DNA from: an uncultured Selenomonadales bacterium
GTDB lineage: Bacteria; Bacillota; Negativicutes; Selenomonadales; Selenomonadaceae
DNA length: 11,484 nucleotides
NCBI GenBank assembly: GCA_946547205.1
Contig: CAMNPA010000014.1
Coordinates: 1 to 11,484 of the forward strand
Direction of reading: 5' to 3'
Positions 1 to 5,037 of this stretch are shown piece after piece (position 1 is the stretch's first letter; every line of letters starts with the position of its first letter). Below the pieces are notes generated by a model. It saw only the letters and a program-made list of their open reading frames with translations, ran no database searches and was not told where the DNA came from. Both the position numbers and the translations under genes were made by a program.

Positions 1-1
1 A

Positions 2-583
2 TTTTCAATCCCGCAAATCTCGACGGGCGACATGTTCCGCGCCGCAGTCAAAGAAGGTACACCACTCGGCAAACAGGCTAAGGCTTGCATGGACGCCGGA
101 AAACTCGTGCCCGACGAAGTGACGATCGGAATTGTCCGCGAACGTTTGGCTAAGGACGACTGCAAGAACGGTTTCATCTTGGACGGCTTTCCGCGCACCG
201 TTGAACAAGCTGACGCGCTCACTAAAATTTTGGACGAACTCGGCAAAAAACTTTCTCGCGTCTTGAATATTCACGTGCCGAGCGAAGATTTGATTGAACG
301 CGCTGTCGGTCGTCGAATCTGCAAAAATTGCGGCGCAACTTATCACGTGAAATTTCATCCGCCCAAAAGTGACACTTGCGACGAATGCGGCGGTCAGCTT
401 TATCAACGCGCTGATGACAACGTCGAGACCATGACAAATCGTTTGAGCGTTTATGAATCGTCCACGCGCCCGCTGATTGATTATTACAAACGCGCGGGAA
501 TTTATACCGAAATTGACGGCAGACAACCGATTGACAAAGTCACCGAAGATCTCGTTAACGTTTTGACCTCGGTGAAAGATTGA
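2..583 (+). CDS. adk: Adenylate kinase, 5' end outside the window
   Basis: Adenylate kinase catalyses ATP + AMP = 2 ADP in the cytoplasm. The frame is already open at base 2 and begins FSIPQISTGDMFRAA, the family segment just after the P-loop, so roughly 22-25 N-terminal residues including GxxGxGKGT lie outside the window; 193 residues are visible. Family marks present are DGFPRTVEQA (AMP-side loop) and a LID domain with two CxxC pairs (CKNC and CDEC, bases about 319-390), the zinc-binding LID common in Gram-positive bacteria. The C-terminus (RAGIYTEIDGRQPIDKVTEDL) is intact. It lies 16 bases before infA, the usual place in the secY-adk-(map)-infA cluster, but map is missing here. The identification is secure. 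Confidence 0.96.
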   Translation, partial: FSIPQISTGDMFRAAVKEGTPLGKQAKACMDAGKLVPDEVTIGIVRERLAKDDCKNGFILDGFPRTVEQADALTKILDELGKKLSRVLNIHVPSEDLIERAVGRRICKNCGATYHVKFHPPKSDTCDECGGQLYQRADDNVETMTNRLSVYESSTRPLIDYYKRAGIYTEIDGRQPIDKVTEDLVNVLTSVKD

Positions 584-599
584 ACCGGAGGCGGCAACT

Positions 600-818
600 A
601 TGTCAAAGCAAGACGTTATCGAAGTCGAAGGCAAAGTTTTAGAAGCTCTGCCGAATGCAATGTTCCAAGTCGAATTGGAGAACGGACACAAAGTTTTGGC
701 GCACGTGTCGGGAAAAATTCGCATGAACTTCATCAGAATTCTTCCCGGCGACAAAGTCACGATTGAGCTCACGCCATATGATTTGACTCGCGGCAGAATT
801 ACTTACCGTTTCAAGTAA
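600..818 (+). CDS. infA: Translation initiation factor IF-1
   Basis: IF-1 binds the A site of the 30S subunit and works with IF-2 and IF-3 to select the start codon. The 72-residue product has the normal length and the whole S1/OB-fold signature: GKVLEALPNAMFQVELENGHKVLAHVSG, then KIRMNFIRILPGDKV, then PYDLTRGRITYRFK. GGAGG at 587-591 lies 8 bases before the ATG. It follows adk directly, with no map gene. Its last codons are echoed about 82 bases downstream (see the entry at 869-897), so the 3' end of this gene has been rearranged at some point. The gene itself looks intact. Confidence 0.97.
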   Translation: MSKQDVIEVEGKVLEALPNAMFQVELENGHKVLAHVSGKIRMNFIRILPGDKVTIELTPYDLTRGRITYRFK

Positions 819-841
819 AGCTTTTTGCGCGTGAAGAATTA

Positions 842-868
842 TCCACATTGGATGCCTCGTCACGTTGC
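842..868 (+). repeat. Short intergenic repeat, copy A
   Basis: The segment TCCAC-AT-TGGATGC-CT-CGTCACGTTGC matches 6261-6285 (TCCAC-TGGATGC-AA-CGTCACGTTGC) except for a 2-base gap and two substitutions. Its right edge abuts the displaced infA tail exactly. Whether it is the end of a mobile element or an ordinary genomic repeat cannot be told from two copies. Confidence 0.5.
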
Positions 869-897
869 CTCGCGGAAGAATTACTTATCGCTTTTAA
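869..897 (+). pseudogene. Displaced duplicate of the infA 3' end
   Basis: Bases 869-894 repeat the end of infA (787-812). Read in frame from 871 they give R-G-R-I-T-Y-R-F followed by TAA, where infA itself ends RGRITYRFK. Within the coding match the differences at 876, 888 and 891 all fall in third codon positions and are silent (Gly GGC/GGA, Tyr TAC/TAT, Arg CGT/CGC). There is no start codon, SD site or IF-1 body in front; the upstream sequence is the unrelated repeat 842-868. This is therefore a relic of a second infA 3' end, left by gene replacement or by insertion of an element that carried its own infA tail. The match is short, so some doubt remains. Confidence 0.6.
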
Positions 898-928
898 ATT
901 AAAAGTCTCGTTGAATGGAGCTGAAACC

Positions 929-982
929 CGGCGCGCATGGACGCGCGCCGCCGCCGTTAGGCGCAGGATTGCGCCGTGGCGG
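929..982. other. GC-rich double hairpin between infA and rpmJ
   Basis: There are two consecutive stem-loops. CGGCGCGC (929-936) pairs with GCGCGCCG (943-950) around a 6-base loop. CCGCC (951-955) pairs with GGCGG (978-982), enclosing GGCGCA (960-965) paired with TGCGCC (970-975) around GGAT. The segment is much richer in GC than the flanks and has no convincing reading frame. It could be a palindromic repeat element or a structured RNA segment; the sequence does not decide. With the displaced infA tail and the 13-bp hairpin it fills what would normally be a short infA-rpmJ spacer. Confidence 0.5.
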
Positions 983-1013
983 TTGACGCCCCTGCGAGGT
1001 GCCCTTTCTTTCG

Positions 1014-1045
1014 CTTCCTTTCTTTGGGCAAGCAAAGAAAGGAAG
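1014..1045. repeat. Perfect 13-bp inverted repeat (hairpin)
   Basis: CTTCCTTTCTTTG (1014-1026) and CAAAGAAAGGAAG (1033-1045) are exact reverse complements around the 6-base loop GGCAAG. There is no U-run after it on either strand, so it is not a standard intrinsic terminator. CTTTCTTTG...CAAAGAAAG palindromes recur between genes in many bacteria (from memory), which suggests a dispersed repeat. Confidence 0.65.
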
Positions 1046-1060
1046 TTCACAAAAAAAATA

Positions 1061-1089
1061 TGGACAACGAAAAGAAAACGTGATACATT
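1061..1089 (+). promoter_or_regulatory. Predicted sigma-A promoter for rpmJ and downstream genes
   Basis: TGGACA (-35, 5 of 6 to consensus) is followed after 17 bases by TACATT (-10, 4 of 6), with a TG dinucleotide one base before the -10 (extended -10). It lies downstream of the inserted hairpins and about 27 bases before rpmJ, so it could supply transcription to rpmJ-rpsM-rpsK-rpsD-rpoA-rplQ independently of the upstream spc promoter. Prediction only. Confidence 0.5.
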
Positions 1090-1116
1090 ATCGAATCGTT
1101 TAGGAGGCGGGTCAAA

Positions 1117-1230
1117 ATGAAAGTCAGACCGTCAGTCAAAAAGATGTGCGACAAATGCAAGATCATCAAGCGCAAAGGTCGCGTCATGGTGATTTGCGAA
1201 AATCCCAAGCACAAACAACGTCAAGGTTAA
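1117..1230 (+). CDS. rpmJ: 50S ribosomal protein L36 (zinc-ribbon form)
   Basis: The translation MKVRPSVKKMCDKCKIIKRKGRVMVICENPKHKQRQG is 37 residues, the standard L36 length. L36 sits in the large subunit near 23S rRNA. Cys11, Cys14, Cys27 and His32 form the C-x2-C-x12-C-x4-H zinc site, so this is the zinc-binding version rather than the zinc-free paralogue used under zinc starvation. AGGAGG at 1102-1107 lies 9 bases before the ATG. The gene follows the abnormal 298-base gap after infA and is 15 bases before rpsM. Confidence 0.96.
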   Translation: MKVRPSVKKMCDKCKIIKRKGRVMVICENPKHKQRQG

Positions 1231-1245
1231 GGAGGTGAAAATTTT

Positions 1246-1620
1246 ATGGCACGTATAGCCGGTGTAGATTTGCCACGTGACAAGAGAATCGAATACGCAT
1301 TGACTTACATTTACGGAATCGGGCTTCCCACTTCTCAGAAAATCCTTGAGATGACGGGCGTCAATCCCGATACGCGTACAAAGGATCTCACGGATGACGA
1401 GGTTGTTAAACTTCGTGATGCCATCGATCACAATTTCGTTGTGGAAGGCGACCTTCGCCGCGACATTCAGATGGACATCAAGCGACTCATTGATATTGGC
1501 TGTTATCGCGGACGCCGTCACCGTCTCGGCTTGCCCGTTCGTGGACAAAACACTAAGAACAACGCTCGCACTCGCAAGGGTCCGAAAAAGCTCGTCCAGG
1601 GCGGCAAAAAGAAAGACTAA
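1246..1620 (+). CDS. rpsM: 30S ribosomal protein S13
   Basis: S13 lies in the head of the small subunit, contacts the P-site tRNA and forms bridges to the large subunit. The 124-residue protein starts MARIAGVDLPRDKRIEYALTYIYGIG, the normal S13 start, and ends with the conserved basic tail containing RGRRHRLGLPVRGQ and TKNNARTRKGP, which reaches towards the P-site tRNA. TAAGGAGGTGA overlaps the end of rpmJ (its TAA is the rpmJ stop), and an AAATTTT stretch separates the SD from the ATG. It is the first long gene of the alpha cluster and is probably co-transcribed through rplQ. Confidence 0.98.
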   Translation: MARIAGVDLPRDKRIEYALTYIYGIGLPTSQKILEMTGVNPDTRTKDLTDDEVVKLRDAIDHNFVVEGDLRRDIQMDIKRLIDIGCYRGRRHRLGLPVRGQNTKNNARTRKGPKKLVQGGKKKD

Positions 1621-1641
1621 TCTGTAAGGAGGTCAAGACAG

Positions 1642-2034
1642 GTGGCAACAAAAAGAACAGTTCGCGCCAAAAAGAAAGTTCGCAAAAATATAGAATACGG
1701 CGTGGCGCACATCAGCTCCACGTTTAATAATACGATTGTCACGCTCACCGACAAAAGCGGCAACGCAATTTCATGGGCATCGGCAGGCGGTCTCGGTTTC
1801 AGAGGCTCTCGCAAATCTACTCCGTTCGCCGCGCAAATGGCAGCTGAAGTTGCGGCAAAGGCGGCTATGGAACACGGCTTGAAGCAGATTGAAGTTTACG
1901 TTAAAGGTCCCGGCGCAGGTCGTGAAGCGGCAATTCGTTCGCTGCAGGCAACGGGTCTCGAAGTCAACATGATTAAAGACGTGACGCCTATTCCGCATAA
2001 CGGCTGCCGTCCGCCCAAACGTCGCAGAGTTTAA
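1642..2034 (+). CDS. rpsK: 30S ribosomal protein S11
   Basis: S11 forms part of the platform of the 30S subunit, near the E-site mRNA and the Shine-Dalgarno/anti-SD helix. The 130-residue sequence has the family core ISSTFNNTIVTLTDKSGNAISWASAGGLGFRGSRKSTPFAAQ and the near-invariant ending DVTPIPHNGCRPPKRRRV, whose Asn-Gly is the site of isoaspartate formation in E. coli S11. It starts with GTG at 1642; TAAGGAGGT at 1625-1633 is well placed for it, and MATKRTVRAKKK is a normal N-terminus. The gap to rpsM is 21 bases and to rpsD 15 bases. Confidence 0.98.
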   Translation: MATKRTVRAKKKVRKNIEYGVAHISSTFNNTIVTLTDKSGNAISWASAGGLGFRGSRKSTPFAAQMAAEVAAKAAMEHGLKQIEVYVKGPGAGREAAIRSLQATGLEVNMIKDVTPIPHNGCRPPKRRRV

Positions 2035-2049
2035 TTTGGAGGTGCAAAC

Positions 2050-2658
2050 ATGGCAATCGAAAGAACACCCGCTTTAAAACGCTGCCGCGCACTCGGAATT
2101 GAACAGGCTGTTATCGGTCGTTCGCGCAAGATTAACGACAAGAAACATCAAGGGCAACAGCGCATGGGTCGCAAGGTCAGCGAATACGGACTGCAACTTA
2201 AAGAGAAACAAAAGGCTAAATTTATCTACGGCGTGCTTGAACGTCAATTCCGCAACTACTACGAGAAGGCTAAGAAAATGCCGGGCGTCACGGGCGAAAA
2301 TCTGCTCATCCTTTTGGAACGCCGCATTGATAACGTTGTCTTCCGTCTCGGCTTTGCAAATACTCGTCGTCAAGCTCGTCAAATCGTCCGTCACGGTCAC
2401 ATCACCGTTAATGGCAAACGCGTCGATATTCCGTCCGCACTGGTCAAAGTCGGCGATGTCGTCGAAGTTTGCGAGAAGAGTCAATCGAAAGAACTTTTCA
2501 AGGCGATTAAGGAAGTCAACAACGCGTTGAGTGCTCCGCCGTGGCTCGATTCAAATCAAGCGAATCTCAAAGGCTCGGTAACTCGTTTTCCAACCCGCGA
2601 AGACATCAGCGACATTCCCGTCAACGAACAGTCCATCATTGAGTTGTATTCAAGATAA
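2050..2658 (+). CDS. rpsD: 30S ribosomal protein S4 (zinc-free form)
   Basis: S4 is a primary 16S rRNA-binding assembly protein, and in several bacteria it also represses its own operon. The 202-residue product has the core EYGLQLKEKQKAKFIYGVLERQFRNYYEKA, the S4 RNA-binding domain near residues 93-155 (LERRIDNVVFRLGFANTRRQARQIVRHGHITVNGK) and the terminal IIELYSR. The N-terminal region has a single Cys where zinc-type S4 proteins have four, so it is the C-minus form. GGAGG lies 7 bases before the ATG. A position between rpsK and rpoA is normal in many Clostridia and Negativicutes, but not in Bacillus subtilis, where rpsD is elsewhere. The N-terminus resembles Negativicutes S4 (from memory). 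Confidence 0.97.
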   Translation: MAIERTPALKRCRALGIEQAVIGRSRKINDKKHQGQQRMGRKVSEYGLQLKEKQKAKFIYGVLERQFRNYYEKAKKMPGVTGENLLILLERRIDNVVFRLGFANTRRQARQIVRHGHITVNGKRVDIPSALVKVGDVVEVCEKSQSKELFKAIKEVNNALSAPPWLDSNQANLKGSVTRFPTREDISDIPVNEQSIIELYSR

Positions 2659-2705
2659 TTTGAGAGTCCCGACAGGAATTTTTTTCTGTGAAAGGAGCGG
2701 ATCTC

Positions 2706-3812
2706 TTGAATAACGACAACGATAAGAATGACAATCAGAAGCCGCCGAAAATTGAAATGGTCGAGATAAGCGACGACGGCAATTACGGCAAATTCGTCTG
2801 CGAACCACTCGGACGCGGCTACGGTATCACAATCGGCAACAGTCTGCGTCGAATGTTGCTCAGCTCTCTGGAAGGCGCGGCTGTCACTTCGATTAGGATT
2901 GACGGCGTGCTCCACGAATTTTCAACTTTGCCCGGCGTTCGCGAAGACGTGACAAATATTGTGCTCAACATCAAAGAGCTTTGTCTGAAAGTCGACGAGG
3001 ACAAAAATCAGCAAGCACTGCCTTTCGCGCAAGTCAATATAACTCCGCCGCAAACTTACACGCTCCGAATTGACGTTGACGTTGAGGAAGAGATGAAAAA
3101 CGGCGGACACACCGGCGGGCGCAGAGAAGTCACTGCCGCTGATATTGAGTGCGATCCCAGTATCGAGGTGCTCAATCCCGAATTGCACATTGCTTGGCTC
3201 AACGAGACCGGCAAGCTCAAAATCGAAATGACGGCTCGGACAGGTCGCGGCTACGATCAGGCAGAGAAAAATAAAAATCCCGACGACATCATCGGAACAA
3301 TTCCAATCGATTCAATCTTTTCACCTGTCTTGCGCGTCAATTACAACGTCGAAGATACACGCGTCGGCAACGAGATGGACTTTGACAAATTGACGCTGGA
3401 AGTTTGGACGAACGGCACGCTTAGTCCCGAAGAAGCTGTTGCGAAGGCGGCAACGATTCTGATTGCGCACATGAAACTTTTCCAGAGCATGGACAGCATC
3501 GCGCTTGAAGAGACCGTTGAAGAGCCGGAGAATTCGGACAAGGAGCCGGAAGACGAAGTCGCGGTTACACTCGACAAAAATCTTGCCAAGCCGATTGAAG
3601 AGCTGGAATTGTCCGTTCGCTCGACGAATTGCCTCAAGAGAGCGGGCATACACATCGTCGCGGATTTGGCTGATAAAACTGAAGAAGAAATGATGAAAGT
3701 TCGCAACCTCGGGCGCAAGTCATTTGAAGAGATAAAACTCACGATGGATCAGCTCGGCGTCTCGTTCAAGCAGTCGCCGATAAGCAACATTCCAACCATG
3801 ATGGACGATTGA
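2706..3812 (+). CDS. rpoA: RNA polymerase alpha subunit
   Basis: The alpha dimer nucleates RNA polymerase assembly, and its C-terminal domain contacts UP elements and activators. I chose TTG at 2706, 8 bases after AAAGGAG (2691-2697). An in-frame GTG at 2688 would place the SD inside the gene. The product is 368 residues, longer than the usual 310-330. The N-terminal domain core is normal (YGKFVCEPLGRGYGITIGNSLRRMLLSSL, residues 27-55; VLHEFSTLPGVREDV, 68-82), as is the C-terminal domain (LSVRSTNCLKRAGI from 302; VRNLGRKS, 332-339). Extra length lies in a stretch at about 96-141, some 28 residues longer than in B. subtilis, an acidic linker near 267-285, and a tail after about 354. Confidence 0.97.
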   Translation: MNNDNDKNDNQKPPKIEMVEISDDGNYGKFVCEPLGRGYGITIGNSLRRMLLSSLEGAAVTSIRIDGVLHEFSTLPGVREDVTNIVLNIKELCLKVDEDKNQQALPFAQVNITPPQTYTLRIDVDVEEEMKNGGHTGGRREVTAADIECDPSIEVLNPELHIAWLNETGKLKIEMTARTGRGYDQAEKNKNPDDIIGTIPIDSIFSPVLRVNYNVEDTRVGNEMDFDKLTLEVWTNGTLSPEEAVAKAATILIAHMKLFQSMDSIALEETVEEPENSDKEPEDEVAVTLDKNLAKPIEELELSVRSTNCLKRAGIHIVADLADKTEEEMMKVRNLGRKSFEEIKLTMDQLGVSFKQSPISNIPTMMDD

Positions 3813-3839
3813 ATCTTCGCAGGAAGGAGGAAATTTTTT

Positions 3840-4178
3840 ATGAGCTACAGAAAACTCGGCAGGAACTCCGGCGCACGCAAGGCAATGTTCAAAAGTTTGC
3901 TTAGCGCGTTCTTCCAATATGAACGCATTGAAACGACGGAAGCTCGTGCCAAAGAGTTGCGCAAATTCGCCGAAAAAGTTATCACGCTTGCAAAACGCGG
4001 TGACCTTAGCGCACGTCGTCAAGCAATAAATCTCGTCGCGGATGTCGACGTTGTTCATAAAGTTTTTGAAGAAATTCCCGGCAAATACGGTGACAGAGCC
4101 GGCGGTTACACCAGAATTTTGAAACTTGCGCCGCGTCGCGGTGACGCCGCTCCGATGGTTCTGATTGAGCTGGTGTAA
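3840..4178 (+). CDS. rplQ: 50S ribosomal protein L17
   Basis: L17 binds 23S rRNA near the exit side of the large subunit. The 112-residue product begins MSYRKLGRNSGARKAMFKSLLSAFFQYERIETTEARAKELR and ends KLAPRRGDAAPMVLIELV, the complete L17 pattern at normal length. AAGGAGG at 3824-3830 lies 9 bases before the ATG. It is the last gene of the ribosomal cluster, as usual, and is followed 22 bases after the stop by an intrinsic terminator. Confidence 0.98.
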   Translation: MSYRKLGRNSGARKAMFKSLLSAFFQYERIETTEARAKELRKFAEKVITLAKRGDLSARRQAINLVADVDVVHKVFEEIPGKYGDRAGGYTRILKLAPRRGDAAPMVLIELV

Positions 4179-4200
4179 AAATTTTTTGAACGACAAAAAG

Positions 4201-4235
4201 ATGCTCTCCAAATTTTAACGGAGAGTATTTTTTTT
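4201..4235 (+). terminator. Intrinsic terminator after rplQ
   Basis: ATGCTCTCC (4201-4209) pairs with GGAGAGTAT (4220-4228) as a 9-bp stem with one G-U pair and a 10-base loop, followed by seven T (4229-4235). It closes the ribosomal operon. The next base starts the SD site of the FHA gene, so there is no room for a promoter after it. Confidence 0.85.
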
Positions 4236-4250
4236 AGGAGGTGACGGGCA

Positions 4251-5024
4251 TTGAAGTTGACGAGCGTGATTGGCAGTCAAATCGCAAATCTTTTTCAGAA
4301 ACGCGGCGAAGTTGAGCCGAACGGTTTAATCAAAGCCATTGAACGTGAAGTTGTTAAGCAGAAGTCGAAAGATAATCTCGTTCCGAATTCTTACACGATT
4401 TATCTTTGCGAGGAAGATTGTCACCGATTGAGCGCGGCGCGGCTGATGAAAGCTCTGCATGAGGCTGTTGAACGCAAAGTTATTCGCGAAGAATGTTTCA
4501 TGGACGGCGACCTTTCAATCAAAATCAAAAAAAATTCCGCGCCCGACGAGACTGCCATTGTCATTGAAACCGCTTACGTTGACGAGTCCGCGCAGGAAGA
4601 AGATACAATCGACCTTGAAAACGACGTGCTGTCACACACGCTGATTGAGGACATTGGCACCGCCGACAACGACGCGACGATTATTGCTGACAAAACTCGA
4701 ATCGTTTCGACAATGCGCACCTTTCCGCGTCGACGAATTGAATATGATTTGGCGGTCATCACTGATTCGGAGAATTCGGAAGTTATTCTCGGCGAACGGC
4801 AAATTTATCTTGGTCGCAGGCAGTCGAATGATTTTGTTCTAAACGACGAGAGCGCGTCCAGAATCCACGCTTACATTGCCTACGAACGCCACAGACACGT
4901 TCTTTACGACGCGGGCAGCTTGAATGGTACGCACGTCAATAAAAAGCCGATTAGCCGCTGTGAGCTCAAGGACGGCGATAAAATTTTGCTCGGCAACACG
5001 ACGATAACTTACAAGGTTTTATGA
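4251..5024 (+). CDS. FhaA-like protein: DUF3662 N-terminal domain plus FHA domain
   Basis: FHA domains bind phosphothreonine peptides, usually products of Ser/Thr kinases. The start is TTG at 4251, 9 bases after AGGAGG. The C-terminal FHA domain (about 178-257) has all its marks: YLGRRQSNDFVL (Gly188, Arg189), SASRIH (Ser203, Arg204, His206), and DAGSLNGTHVN (Asn225, Gly226, Thr227). Residues 1 to about 115 resemble the FhaA N-terminal DUF3662 domain (VVKQKSKDNLVPNSYTIYL). An acidic, Thr-rich linker (about 116-165, with EEDTIDLE and NDATIIADKT) could be phosphorylated. No kinase or phosphatase gene is in the window. No signal peptide or membrane segment is seen. The gene must be reached by read-through of the rplQ terminator or from a promoter upstream of it. 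The radical SAM gene follows after 13 bases, so they are probably co-transcribed. Confidence 0.85.
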   Translation: MKLTSVIGSQIANLFQKRGEVEPNGLIKAIEREVVKQKSKDNLVPNSYTIYLCEEDCHRLSAARLMKALHEAVERKVIREECFMDGDLSIKIKKNSAPDETAIVIETAYVDESAQEEDTIDLENDVLSHTLIEDIGTADNDATIIADKTRIVSTMRTFPRRRIEYDLAVITDSENSEVILGERQIYLGRRQSNDFVLNDESASRIHAYIAYERHRHVLYDAGSLNGTHVNKKPISRCELKDGDKILLGNTTITYKVL

Positions 5025-5037
5025 CGGAGGAAATTTT

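Noticed and set aside
5..772. 255-codon open frame on the - strand
   Set aside because: It lies wholly opposite adk and infA, which are certain; the product has no recognisable family and the open frame follows from codon bias on the other strand.
1014..1045. 13-bp hairpin as a transcription terminator
   Set aside because: There is no U-run after the stem on either strand, and essential genes lie downstream.
848..1120. 90-codon + strand frame across the infA-rpmJ gap
   Set aside because: It starts at a TTG without an SD, runs through hairpins and a repeat, overlaps the rpmJ SD and start, and is an Arg/Ala-rich low-quality sequence.
2688..2705. GTG at 2688 as the rpoA start
   Set aside because: The best SD (AAAGGAG, 2691-2697) would lie inside the gene; TTG at 2706 has correct spacing.
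4186..4214. Promoter for the FHA gene starting with TTGAAC at 4186
   Set aside because: The hexamer at the right distance (CAAATT/AAATTT) is poor and lies inside the terminator loop.
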